Below are positions 16,994 through 25,726 of a stretch of 64,000 nucleotides of DNA, in pieces. Position numbers and translations under genes: made by a program. The notes below the pieces were generated by a model that was given only the letters and a program-made list of their open reading frames with translations, had not been told where the DNA came from and made no database searches. Numbering within the stretch: position 1 is the stretch's first letter; the number at the start of each line of letters is the position of its first letter. Source of the DNA: Actinoplanes sp040639655 (GTDB lineage Bacteria; Actinomycetota; Actinomycetes; Mycobacteriales; Micromonosporaceae); assembly GCF_040639655.1 (NCBI RefSeq), contig NZ_JBFAAI010000012.1:124001-188000 (forward strand), in the 5' to 3' direction.

Positions 16994-18358
16994 TCAGCGA
17001 CCCTGCAGGGCCTTCACGTTGTCACCGAAGGTCCAGTTCTTCGAGCCGTCCCAGTTGATCGACCAGGTCATCAGGCCCTTGATGCCGGGGACGCTGTTCC
17101 AGGCCTGGGCGACCAGGGCCGGCGTCATGTGGCCGCCACCGGCGCCGGGCTGCGCGGGCAGGCCCGGGACCTGCTTGTCGTACGGGATGCGGATGGTCGT
17201 GCCCTGGATGGTGAGGCCGTTCGCCAGGCACTGGGTCTGCACGGTGAAGCCCTGAACGGTCCCGGCGCCGTACGAGTCACCGGCGCAGCCGTACATGCTG
17301 CCGTTGTAGTACTGCATGTTGAGCCACCACAGGCGGCCGTTGTCCAGGTACTTCTTGATGATCGGCAGGTACGACCCCCAGATCGAGCCGTAGACGACCG
17401 ATCCCCCGGTCACGTACGCCGTCTCGGGAGCCATGGTGAGGCCGAAGTTCGACGGCATGGCCGCGAGGACCCCGTCGATGATGCGGATCAGGTTGGCCTG
17501 CGAGGTCGACAGGGTGTTGATGTTGCCGCTGCCGGTCAGGCCGGTCTCGATGTCGATGTCGATGCCGTCGAAGTGGTACTGCTTGAGGATCGGCACGATG
17601 GTCGCCACGAACCGGTCGGCGACGGCGCTGGAGCTGAGGTCGATGCCGGCGGTCGCGCCACCGATCGACATCAGGATCGTCGCGCCCTGCGCCTTGGCCG
17701 CGCAGATCTCGGCGGCGGTGGGCACCTTCACGCCGGCGTCCATGCCGTTCTCCCAGAGCACGGTGCCGTCCGAGCGGATCACCGGGAAGGCCGCCATCAG
17801 GACGTTGTAGCCGTGCTGGGTGATCCGGCTGTCGTTGATCGGGATCCAGCCCATGCCGGGGTGCACGCCGTTGGCCGCGCCGTCCCAGTTCTCCCAGTAA
17901 CCCTGGAGCACCTTCCCGGCGGGACGGCCCCGGACGCCGCAACCCGCGGGGGTGGACGGACTCGTCGACGGACTGGCGCTGGGGCTCACACTGGCGCTCG
18001 GGCTCACACTGACGCTCGGGCTCACACTGACGCTCGGGCTCGCGCCGGCGCTCCGGCTCGGACTCGACGACACCGACGGCGAGGTGGTACCGCCGCTGCA
18101 GGCGCCCAGGCTCTTCCAGAGCGTCGGCGTGGCCGCCGGATTCCAGTTCGTGCCGGCCCACGCGGTGTGCGTGACCAGGGCCTGGTACAGCGTCGACTGG
18201 TAGGTGACCTGCTGACCGGCGGTGTAGGCGATTCCCTCGGCCCAGATCGTCGAGGAGCAGGCGACGGCCGCCGCCCCGGTGGGCTGGAACGCCAGCACGG
18301 AACCGGCCGCCACCACCACGCCGGCGGCGAGTGCCATCAACCCGCGTCGAACTCTCAT
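16994..18358 (-). CDS. Secreted GH18 chitinase with N-terminal CBM5/12-type module
   Basis: 454 residues from ATG 18358 (GGGAG six bases upstream). A Sec signal ends near residue 31. A small chitin-binding-like module follows (CSSTIWAEGIAYTAGQQVTY ... TLWKSLGAC, about residues 33-85, aromatic residues conserved), then a Ser/Pro/Val linker (about 86-135), then the catalytic barrel. The GH18 signature DGIDIDIETG has the DxxDxDxE residues including the acid/base Glu, and SIGGATAG is the second family motif. The enzyme hydrolyses beta-1,4 links of chitin outside the cell with retention. A promoter with good spacing lies just upstream. The linker repeats at DNA level. Confidence 0.95.
   Translation of the reverse strand: MRVRRGLMALAAGVVVAAGSVLAFQPTGAAAVACSSTIWAEGIAYTAGQQVTYQSTLYQALVTHTAWAGTNWNPAATPTLWKSLGACSGGTTSPSVSSSPSRSAGASPSVSVSPSVSVSPSASVSPSASPSTSPSTPAGCGVRGRPAGKVLQGYWENWDGAANGVHPGMGWIPINDSRITQHGYNVLMAAFPVIRSDGTVLWENGMDAGVKVPTAAEICAAKAQGATILMSIGGATAGIDLSSSAVADRFVATIVPILKQYHFDGIDIDIETGLTGSGNINTLSTSQANLIRIIDGVLAAMPSNFGLTMAPETAYVTGGSVVYGSIWGSYLPIIKKYLDNGRLWWLNMQYYNGSMYGCAGDSYGAGTVQGFTVQTQCLANGLTIQGTTIRIPYDKQVPGLPAQPGAGGGHMTPALVAQAWNSVPGIKGLMTWSINWDGSKNWTFGDNVKALQGR
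17972..18043 (-). repeat. 18-bp tandem repeat (4 copies) in the chitinase linker
   Basis: Four adjacent 18-base units, differing at a few bases, encode a Ser/Val/Pro hexapeptide (SVSVSP-like) in the linker between binding and catalytic modules. Confidence 0.85.
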
Positions 18359-18390
18359 GCCGTCTCCCTGACACGTACGGATGCGCGTGA

Positions 18391-18423
18391 CCACATAGTG
18401 GCGTTCACATCAGTAAATATCAA
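18391..18423 (-). promoter_or_regulatory. Chitinase promoter with palindrome at the -10 box
   Basis: On the minus strand TTGATA (18418-18423) and CACTAT (18395-18400) are separated by 17 bases. An 11-base palindrome CCACATAGTGG (18391-18401) covers the -10 box and could bind a repressor. The -35 box overlaps the stop of the upstream gene. It does not resemble the paired 12-base direct repeats I recall from Streptomyces chitinase promoters. Confidence 0.5.
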
Positions 18424-19487
18424 GGGTTCTTAACTATTAACGGAAGGCCCACATAGGCGGCGTACGGCTCGAAAGCTTTCACCGCCTCCGCCGGGTCGAA
18501 ATCAGCGAGCGGCAGCACCGTGACCGTCACCGCCTTCTTGCCGATCGCCCGTTTCCAGGTCGCCATCACCCGGCCGTCACGGACCAGGGTCGACTGGAAG
18601 ATCCCGTTGCCACCCGGGATGATCTTCGCGATCTGCTCGGGCCCGGCCATCATGGAGCGATCCTTGTAACCCAGCATGTACTCGTCGAAGCCGGGCAGCG
18701 CCCACCACCCCGTCACCGGTCCGGCGTCGAGCACCTCCGGGTCGGCCCACATCTCCACACCGTCGACCTCGACCCGCGCCAAGCCGGCCGCCGCCACGCC
18801 CTTGCGGCAGTCGGTGACGGTCAAACCGGTCCACCCGGCGAAGTCCTTGACCGTGGTCGGGCCGTGCGACCGGAAGTAACGCCTCGCAAGGATCGCCAGG
18901 CCCTCCTCGCGGGACGGGCTGTTGCGCTCGGCCGCCCACTCGTCCAGCAGCACGAAGGTCTGCTCACTGCCCCGGTTGGGTGCGATCGCCGTGACGCCGC
19001 GCTGACTCACGTACCAGAGCAGGTGGTAGCCCCGTTGGCCGTCGACCGAGATCCCGCCCTCGGTCAGCGCGGTCATGCACTCCGACCGGGTCAGGCGGCC
19101 GCCGCCGGCCGCCACCGCAGCGCCGAGGATGTCCATCGCCTGACGTGCGGTCTTCTCGTCGAGACCGAGATATTCCCAGCGCTTGGCCACGCCGCTGAGC
19201 GAGCGCACGCCGGCCAGCTCCAGCATCCAGTACGCGTCGGCGGACGGGATGAGATGAACGGTGCCGCGCATGGGCCACGTGCGGATCACGTCGCGCCGTT
19301 CGGTGGCGGCGACCACCTCCGGCAGCGTCATCCCCGGCAGGCGCACGCCCAGCGACCAGAGCACGCTGTTGAGATCCTGCGCCTGCATGGCGCCGAACCA
19401 CTCCACGACGCTCGCGACGCTGCTCCGACCCCGCGAACCGAGCAGCAGGCTGGTCATCCGAAGGCTCAGGGCCGTGTTGGTGTCCAC
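18420..19487 (-). CDS. AlkZ-like winged-helix DNA glycosylase family protein
   Basis: 355 residues. It has the winged-helix DNA-binding (HTH_42, YcaQ/AlkZ-type) layout: WFGAMQAQDLNSVLWSLGVR near residue 30, TWPMRGTVHLIPS near 70, YVSQRGV and RRYFRSHGPTTVKDFAGWTG in the middle, and WWALPGFDEYMLGYKDR near 260. Gln35-Ala-Gln37 fits the QxQ catalytic motif described for AlkZ, which unhooks interstrand crosslinks and excises alkylated bases in azinomycin producers. Many homologues lie outside biosynthetic clusters, and no such cluster is seen here. A leaderless promoter precedes the GTG start. The gene is alone on its transcript, with the chitinase promoter overlapping its end. Confidence 0.75.
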   Translation of the reverse strand: MDTNTALSLRMTSLLLGSRGRSSVASVVEWFGAMQAQDLNSVLWSLGVRLPGMTLPEVVAATERRDVIRTWPMRGTVHLIPSADAYWMLELAGVRSLSGVAKRWEYLGLDEKTARQAMDILGAAVAAGGGRLTRSECMTALTEGGISVDGQRGYHLLWYVSQRGVTAIAPNRGSEQTFVLLDEWAAERNSPSREEGLAILARRYFRSHGPTTVKDFAGWTGLTVTDCRKGVAAAGLARVEVDGVEMWADPEVLDAGPVTGWWALPGFDEYMLGYKDRSMMAGPEQIAKIIPGGNGIFQSTLVRDGRVMATWKRAIGKKAVTVTVLPLADFDPAEAVKAFEPYAAYVGLPLIVKNP

Positions 19488-19494
19488 GGCCCCG

Positions 19495-19500
19495 AGCCTA
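19495..19500 (-). promoter_or_regulatory. -10 box TAGGCT of a leaderless promoter
   Basis: On the minus strand TAGGCT is seven bases before the GTG at 19487, without a Shine-Dalgarno sequence. Confidence 0.5.
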
Positions 19501-19520
19501 GGGAACTGGTACGACAGAAA

Positions 19521-21149
19521 TCACCGGCCGCGCTGGGCCCGATACCGCTTGATCAGGTTGTTGGTCGACGAGTCGGCGTCGTCGGCCGGGGTCTCCCGTG
19601 CGGTCAGTTTCGGCGCGAGCTGGTTGGCCATCACCTTGCCCAGCTCCACACCCCACTGGTCGAAGGAGTTGATCTCCCAGATGACGCCCTGGGTGAAGGT
19701 GATGTGCTCGTAGAGGGCCACCAGCTGCCCGAACGTCTGCGGCGTCAGCGAGTGGGCCAGGATCGTGGTGGTCGGGTGGTTCCCCTGCATCACCCGGTGG
19801 TGGGCCACCTTCGCATCGGTGCCCTCGGCCTGCACCTGCTCCAGCGTCCGGCCGAACGCGAGCGCGCCGGTCTGCGCCAGGAAGTTCGACATGAACAGGT
19901 CGTGCATCTCGCCGATGTCGTGGTTGGGCACACTGAAGCCGATGAAGTCCGCCGGGATCAGTTTCGTGCCCTGGTGGATGAGCTGGTAGAAGGCGTGCTG
20001 GCCGTTGGTCCCGGGCTCACCCCAGAACACCTCGCCGGTCTGGAAGGTGACCGGCTCACCGGACAGGCGCACCGACTTGCCGTTGCTCTCCATGGTGAGC
20101 TGCTGCAGGTACGCGGCGAAGCGGTGCAGGTACTGCGCGTACGGCAGGACGGCGTGCGACTGCGCGCCGAGGAACGTGTCGTACCAGACGTTGATCAGGC
20201 CGAGCAGCGCCGGCACGTTGCGCTCGATCGGCGTACTGCGGAAATGCTCGTCGACGGCGTGGTAACCGGCGAGCATCTCGGCGAACCGCTCCTTGCCGAT
20301 CGCGATCATGACGGACAGGCCGACCGCCGACGGCAGCGAGTAACGGCCGCCCACCCAGTCCCAGAAGCCGAACATGTTCGCCGTGTCGATGCCGAAGTCG
20401 GCGACCTTCGCGGCGTTCGTGCTGACCGCGACGAAGTGTTTGGCGACCGCGGCGTCGTCGTTCAGCTTCGCCAGGAGCCAGGAACGGGCCTCCTTGGCGT
20501 TGGTCAGCGTCTCCTGCGTGGTGAACGTCTTGGAGACCACGATGAACAGGGTGGTCGCCGGGTCCAGGTCGCGGGTCTTCTCGTAGAGGTCGGTCGGGTC
20601 GATGTTCGACACGAACCGGCACTCGATGTCGCGCTGGCTGAAGTCCTTGAGTGCCTCGTAGGCCATGACCGGGCCCAGGTCGGAGCCGCCGATGCCGATG
20701 TTGACGATCGTCCGGATGCGCTCGCCGGTGTGGCCGGTCCACTCGCCCGAGCGGACCTTGTCGGCGAAGGCGCCCATCCGGTCCAGGACCTCGTGCACGT
20801 CAGCGACCACGTCCTGGCCGTCGACGACAAGCGACGCGTCCCGCGGCAGCCGCAGCGCGGTGTGCAGGACGGCCCGGTCCTCGGTGATGTTGATGTGCTC
20901 GCCGGCGAACATTCCGGTGATCTTCTCGCTCAGCCTCGCCCGCTGCGCCAGCGCGAACAGGGCGGTCAGCACCTCGTCGGTGACGAGGTTCTTGCTGTAG
21001 TCCACATACAGCCCGGCGACCTCGGCGGCATAACGCTCGCCACGCTGGGGGTCACTGCCGAACAGGTCGCGCAGGTGCACCGCGGCGAACTTCTCGGCCA
21101 GTCCCTGAAGAGCCTGCCACTCGGCGCTGTCGGAAACGTGTTCGCTCAT
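19521..21149 (-). CDS. pgi: Glucose-6-phosphate isomerase
   Basis: 542 residues (usual length for the bacterial enzyme). It interconverts glucose-6-phosphate and fructose-6-phosphate in glycolysis. Family signatures are intact: NIGIGGSDLGPVMAYEAL, SNIDPTDLYEKT, SKTFTTQET, GFWDWVGGRYSLPSAVGL, QGNHPTTT and NSFDQWGVELGK. Two starts are possible: ATG 21149, or a GTG at 21158 three codons earlier. It is monocistronic, divergent from the SWIM gene across 228 bases. A second pgi copy is common in actinobacteria; whether this is the only one cannot be told here. Confidence 0.98.
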   Translation of the reverse strand: MSEHVSDSAEWQALQGLAEKFAAVHLRDLFGSDPQRGERYAAEVAGLYVDYSKNLVTDEVLTALFALAQRARLSEKITGMFAGEHINITEDRAVLHTALRLPRDASLVVDGQDVVADVHEVLDRMGAFADKVRSGEWTGHTGERIRTIVNIGIGGSDLGPVMAYEALKDFSQRDIECRFVSNIDPTDLYEKTRDLDPATTLFIVVSKTFTTQETLTNAKEARSWLLAKLNDDAAVAKHFVAVSTNAAKVADFGIDTANMFGFWDWVGGRYSLPSAVGLSVMIAIGKERFAEMLAGYHAVDEHFRSTPIERNVPALLGLINVWYDTFLGAQSHAVLPYAQYLHRFAAYLQQLTMESNGKSVRLSGEPVTFQTGEVFWGEPGTNGQHAFYQLIHQGTKLIPADFIGFSVPNHDIGEMHDLFMSNFLAQTGALAFGRTLEQVQAEGTDAKVAHHRVMQGNHPTTTILAHSLTPQTFGQLVALYEHITFTQGVIWEINSFDQWGVELGKVMANQLAPKLTARETPADDADSSTNNLIKRYRAQRGR

Positions 21150-21365
21150 CTCTCCCACTCCGAACCTGGACGACGCTCAAATCGTGGCACGATCCGCTGC
21201 CCGGCACCGGAGGAACCGGCCGCACAGTCGTGTCCTGTCCGCGAGGTTAGTCCCCTGGACCGACCCTCGCCGCCTTGGTGTCCGGCTTCTCACTCCCGTG
21301 GCCGTTCCGCCCGATCAGGGCAGGCGGGAACAGGACGGGCGGTCGAAAATGTCGTACCCGGACTC

Positions 21366-21371
21366 TAGGTT
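21366..21371 (+). promoter_or_regulatory. -10 box TAGGTT of a leaderless promoter
   Basis: TAGGTT is six bases before ATG 21378, and no Shine-Dalgarno sequence is present. It would drive the SWIM and giant-protein operon. Confidence 0.5.
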
Positions 21372-21377
21372 CTGCGC

Positions 21378-22712
21378 ATGGTTTCCGCGGCGTACTCGTA
21401 CCTCGGCTCGTCGGCCCTCGACGACGGCCTCACCCTGCAGACCTCCGGCGGTCCCGCAGCGCACCCCCGCTTCTTCACCGGTTTCCTGACCGACCCCGGC
21501 GCCGCCGCCACCGGCCTGCTGGCGGTCGCCGAGGTCGCCCGGACCCGATACTTCCGGCCGCTGCCGCCGGCCAGCCTCGACCCGGTGGTCACCGCCGGCT
21601 CCGACCGGCTGCGGTTCGAGTCGTTCTCCGGCTGCTGCGGCGTCTACGCGCGGATGGACGTGCTGCCCGAGGGCCTCGACGGCGACATCGTCGCGCACGG
21701 CACCACCAACGTCGACGTCAACGTGCCGCTCCAGCGGGCCCTCACCCGGGTCGGCCGCACCGATCCGATGCACGTCGCGGTCGGCCCCGACGACCTCACC
21801 GTCACCACGTTCGACGGTGAGCTGGTCGAACGCAAGGTTCCGCTGCCGTCACGCTGGCTGCGCGGCTTCGCCGAGGCGCAGGTGCTCACCTCCCGCTTCG
21901 ACGCGCGCGCCGAGATCGGCGTCGCCGAGGCGCGCATCCTGCTCAACCGGCTGCCGGCAGGCGACAAGTCGATCCTCTGGGCGGTCCCGGCGGGACGCTC
22001 GGTGCGCTTCACCTCCCGGCCGGTGCCGGGTGCGGTGTGCCTGCCCGGCGCCGGGCGCCTCACGGCCCTCAAACCGTTCCTGCGGTACGCGAAGAGTCTG
22101 CGCGTCCACGGCCCGGCCGTGGCCGCCGGCAGCGGTCCGGTGGCCAGCACCTGGGAGCTGAGCATGCCGTCGCTGCGGCTGTCGCTGACCCTGTCGCCGG
22201 AGCCGTACCGCGGCTTCTCCGGCGAGGGTGCCGTGCTGGACGCTCTGGCCAGCGACGAGGCCGCCGACGACGCCGACCTGATCAGTGCCCTGCTGTCCTG
22301 GGACCCGACCATCGACGTCGACGCGCTCGCCGCCTCCTCCGGGCTGCCGGCGCATCGGGTCCGCGACGCGCTGACCCAGCTCGGCACGGCCGGCCGGGTG
22401 GGTTACGACGTGGCCGAGGCGGGCTACTTCCACCGCACCCTGCCGTATTCCGCCGACGTGGTCGAGCGGATGAACCCGCGGCTGGCCGGCGCGCGGGCCC
22501 TGGCCGCCGCGGGTGCGGTCACCGCCGGGCCCGAGGTGTCCGTGGTGCGCAGCGGCGGCGAGACCTACCACGTCCGCGAGGCCACCTCGTGCACCTGCCC
22601 GTGGTGGGCGAAACACCGCGGCGAGCGGGGGCCGTGCAAGCACGCCCTGGCAGTGCGCATGGTTCTCAGCGGCGTGGTGACCGAGGACGCCGGTGAGGAG
22701 GTGCCGGCATGA
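21378..22712 (+). CDS. SWIM zinc-finger protein
   Basis: 444 residues. The C-terminus has TCTCPWWAKHRGERGPCKH (about residues 402-420), the CxCx(n)CxH pattern of SWIM domains, which bind zinc and are thought to contact DNA or protein. The upstream 380 residues are mixed alpha/beta with no named domain I recognise; CC near residue 93 and a winged-helix-like DVDALAASSGLPAHRVRDAL segment near 315-335 are visible. The TGA overlaps the next ATG by four bases, so it is coupled to the giant protein. In other actinobacteria SWIM proteins are found beside MoxR/VWA-type or large uncharacterised proteins; here no MoxR or VWA gene is nearby. Confidence 0.85.
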   Translation: MVSAAYSYLGSSALDDGLTLQTSGGPAAHPRFFTGFLTDPGAAATGLLAVAEVARTRYFRPLPPASLDPVVTAGSDRLRFESFSGCCGVYARMDVLPEGLDGDIVAHGTTNVDVNVPLQRALTRVGRTDPMHVAVGPDDLTVTTFDGELVERKVPLPSRWLRGFAEAQVLTSRFDARAEIGVAEARILLNRLPAGDKSILWAVPAGRSVRFTSRPVPGAVCLPGAGRLTALKPFLRYAKSLRVHGPAVAAGSGPVASTWELSMPSLRLSLTLSPEPYRGFSGEGAVLDALASDEAADDADLISALLSWDPTIDVDALAASSGLPAHRVRDALTQLGTAGRVGYDVAEAGYFHRTLPYSADVVERMNPRLAGARALAAAGAVTAGPEVSVVRSGGETYHVREATSCTCPWWAKHRGERGPCKHALAVRMVLSGVVTEDAGEEVPA

Positions 22713-25396
22713 GTCTCGACTGGGAGGCCGTCGACCGGCGGGCCCGGTCCGGCGACCAGCCCGGCGTGGCACGGCTGTTCATCGAGGCCACCGAGGCGGA
22801 GCGCCGCGCGTTCACCAAGCGGTTCGAGGCGGGTCTCAAGGCCGTCGACCCGGATGTCTACTGGCAGGCCCGGGTCGACCCCGCTCCCGGCTACGCGATC
22901 GCCGCCATCGGTACCGCGCCGAACGCCGCCCGTGCCGCGACCCTGTTGCTGCGGCGCGGCATCCGCGACTCGTGGCAGCAGATCCAGTTCGACCGGCTGC
23001 TGCAGGTGGCCGAGGCCCGCGAGCTGGACTGGCTGGGTGATCTGGGTCTGCGGCTGGCCGCCCGGCTGCCCACCCGCGACGTGTGGGACGGCGGCGACTG
23101 GGCGTTCACCGCCCGGTTCCTGCGAGCGGGCGGCACACCGCCGCCGGTCACCGAGGGCGTGGTGCGAGGCTGGCTGGCGAGGCTGATCCGGCCGCGGCGC
23201 GAGCGGATGCCACCGCTGAGCCTCCGGATGCGCGAGGATCCCGATCTCGACATGCTGCTGCCCGGCGTCTTCGAGATCGACGGCATGGGCTCGGACATCT
23301 TCAACGCCACCTGGGGTGAGGACTCGGTGCCGCCGAAATCGGCGATCCGGTTCCACCAGGCGGTCGCCACGCTGGTCGCCGAGGGCCGGCTGGAACGCAA
23401 GGCGATCCTGACCGCCACCGTCGACCGGCTGACCCGCGGCGACAAACCCAACGCGCTGCGCCCGTTCGTCCTGCTGCACAACGAGCTGGAACCGACCGTC
23501 GACGAGATCGCGGCCCATGCCCTCGACTACGCCCGGCTGCTCGCCGAGGGCCCGGGTGCGGTCGCCACGGTGGCCCAGCGGTGCCTGCGCGTCCTCGACG
23601 ACACCGGCCGGCTCGACCTGGACACCCTGCTCGAGACCAGCTTCCCGGTCCTGCTCCGCAAGGAGAAGACCCTGGTGAAGGCCCAGATCTCCTGGCTGGA
23701 CAAGGCTGCCCGGCGCGACCCCGGGCGGGCCGGTGACGTGTTCACGACGGTCGCTGCCGCGTTCGGTCACCCCGCACTCGACGTCCAGGAACGCGCCCTC
23801 ACCCTGGTCGCCAAACATCTGCCCGGCCTGCCACCGGAAACCGTGGCCCGGCTGGCCGAGGCGTCCGTCGTCCTCGCCGGTGACCTGCCGGCCCGGGCGG
23901 CGGCCCTGTTCGGCACGACCGTGCTCACCAGGACCGTGCCCGACCTGCCGCCGCACACCGGTCCGGCCCCGATGCCGCCACCGATCAGAAGTGCCGCCGA
24001 GCTCGCGGAGGAGATCGCCGTCCTCGTCCACGAGCAGAGCGGCGTCCGGTGGGAGCGGGTTCTGGCCGCGTTCGTCGCCCTGCACGCCGACGGCGGCCGG
24101 GAGGCGCTGACCGAGCATCTCTCCCCGCTGCTCGGCCGCTACCCGGACGTCCTCGGCGAACAACCGTGGAACGAGGGCGAGGCCCTGACCTGCCTGGGCG
24201 CCGCCATCACGATGGCGACCGATCCCGGGCGCCGGAACGGCATCCACCGGCGGCTCCACGAGACGGTCCGGATCGCCCGCCAGGAGGGCCGGCGCGGTGA
24301 GGGCAGGTCGAGCCTGTCCCCGCTGCCCGACGGTGTCCTGGCACTGCGCGTGGCCGAGATCGCGGTGCACATCAACGGCTCGATGATGCCGATGCTGGTG
24401 GCCACGCCCACCCACGTGAGCGGCAGCCTCGAACACACCGCCCTGCTGGACCGGCTGTCGCGAGCCGAGGCGGAGGGCTGGCAGCCGTGGCCGTTCGATC
24501 TGGAACAGGCCCTGCTACGCCTGCCGCGTGGTCCCGTCGATGCCGAGGTGACGGCCGGTGCGGCGGCTCTCACGTCCCCGGCCGGGCGGCAGTTCGCGCA
24601 GTGGCTGGCCTCCGGCGGGCTTCCCGATCCGATCAGTGAGCGATTCGTCCAGCAGCGCCCGACCGGCCTCGGCGGCGGCCACGCGTGGGACAAGCCGGTG
24701 GCGCGCCGGCTGACCGCTCGACTGCGCCGGGCCCGCGACGGCGGCCTGCGACTGGAACGGCAGCTGCTCACCCTCGATCCGCCGGACGCCCCGCGATACA
24801 TGCCCGGGGAACTCAAGGGCGCCGAGGAGATGGTGGCCATGGTGCTGCCGCATCACCGGGAGGTGGCCGCGGCGTGGGCTCTCCCCGAGGTGGCGGCCCT
24901 GGCCGACCAGGATCAGCAGGGCGCCGCGTGTCTGCTGCCCCTGCTCGCCGAGTGCACCGGTCCGGTCGGCCCGGCCCTGTCGGCCGAGATCGCGTACGCC
25001 TTCTGCGCCAGGCAGGAGCCCGACCGCGCCGCAGCCGTCGACGCCTTCCTCACCCTGGCGGCCCGCCCCGAACCGTTCGCCACGGCGGTCGGCGCCGTTC
25101 TGGGCGACGTGTGCTCCGACAGCACGGCAAAACTCAGCAGAGCGCTGCCGGCCCTGACCGACGCCCACCGCGCCGGTGCGTCCGCCGCCGTCTGGGAACT
25201 GCTCGCCGCCGCACTGCCACCACTGCTGCCGACAACGGTCCGTGGCGTGCCCGACCTGCTCGAACTCGCCACCCAGGTCGCCGTCGCCCTCGGCGCGCGC
25301 ACCGAGATACCCGGCCTGGCCGACGTGGCCGCCCGGCCCGGGTCGTCCCGCACGGTTCAGGAGGCCAGGCGGCTCCAGTCCACGCTGGCCCCCTGA
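22709..25396 (+). CDS. Giant uncharacterised protein coupled to the SWIM gene (DUF6493-like, copy 1)
   Basis: 895 residues, no signal, no membrane segment. It is mainly helical with repeated pairs such as DVFTTVAAAFGHPALDVQER and ALTLVAKHLPGLP, suggesting a HEAT-like solenoid in the first half (about 270-400). Later motifs shared with the paralogue at 26811 are VATPTHVSGSL (about 570), RAEAEGWQPWPFDLEQALLR (about 590) and SPAGRQFAQWLASGGLPDP (about 625), then MVLPHHREVAAAW (about 710). I believe this is the DUF6493-type family (from memory). ATGA overlap with the SWIM gene implies joint action. No catalytic motif is visible; a scaffold or adaptor role is inference. Confidence 0.8.
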   Translation: MSLDWEAVDRRARSGDQPGVARLFIEATEAERRAFTKRFEAGLKAVDPDVYWQARVDPAPGYAIAAIGTAPNAARAATLLLRRGIRDSWQQIQFDRLLQVAEARELDWLGDLGLRLAARLPTRDVWDGGDWAFTARFLRAGGTPPPVTEGVVRGWLARLIRPRRERMPPLSLRMREDPDLDMLLPGVFEIDGMGSDIFNATWGEDSVPPKSAIRFHQAVATLVAEGRLERKAILTATVDRLTRGDKPNALRPFVLLHNELEPTVDEIAAHALDYARLLAEGPGAVATVAQRCLRVLDDTGRLDLDTLLETSFPVLLRKEKTLVKAQISWLDKAARRDPGRAGDVFTTVAAAFGHPALDVQERALTLVAKHLPGLPPETVARLAEASVVLAGDLPARAAALFGTTVLTRTVPDLPPHTGPAPMPPPIRSAAELAEEIAVLVHEQSGVRWERVLAAFVALHADGGREALTEHLSPLLGRYPDVLGEQPWNEGEALTCLGAAITMATDPGRRNGIHRRLHETVRIARQEGRRGEGRSSLSPLPDGVLALRVAEIAVHINGSMMPMLVATPTHVSGSLEHTALLDRLSRAEAEGWQPWPFDLEQALLRLPRGPVDAEVTAGAAALTSPAGRQFAQWLASGGLPDPISERFVQQRPTGLGGGHAWDKPVARRLTARLRRARDGGLRLERQLLTLDPPDAPRYMPGELKGAEEMVAMVLPHHREVAAAWALPEVAALADQDQQGAACLLPLLAECTGPVGPALSAEIAYAFCARQEPDRAAAVDAFLTLAARPEPFATAVGAVLGDVCSDSTAKLSRALPALTDAHRAGASAAVWELLAAALPPLLPTTVRGVPDLLELATQVAVALGARTEIPGLADVAARPGSSRTVQEARRLQSTLAP

Positions 25397-25726
25397 CCGC
25401 TGCCCCGGTGGGCGCCGCTCCCCCGGCGTCCACTCCCGCGGCAACCCGGTCGCCTCGGCGGCCCGGCATCCACCCGGCCCGGCGCCTCCCAGCCGGTCGA
25501 TCACCAAGAGACCGATGAGGTGCCGGCCGGATCCGCGCTGGAGGTCGCTCCGCCGCCGGGAACGTGGCTCATCGGATCGATGCGGTTCGCCCGCCGGTAG
25601 CGCTGGGCGCGGAGGGCGGATGAGCACACGCGACCGGACAGCCGGTCTGACGTCGGTGACCCGTTCCTTGCTGTTGCAGGGCGGGCCGCAGCTCTCCGAC
25701 AACACGGAACGGCCATATGGCGGGCA
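25397..25726. other. Non-coding spacer between convergent genes
   Basis: 330 bases between convergent stops. Short open frames exist on both strands but lack ribosome sites and continue antisense into the neighbour. I see no strong hairpin or repeat. Confidence 0.5.

Noticed and set aside
18864..21368. Long plus-strand open frame opposite the AlkZ-like and pgi genes
   Set aside because: Pgi signatures are complete on the minus strand; the opposite frame is low-complexity and unlike any protein.
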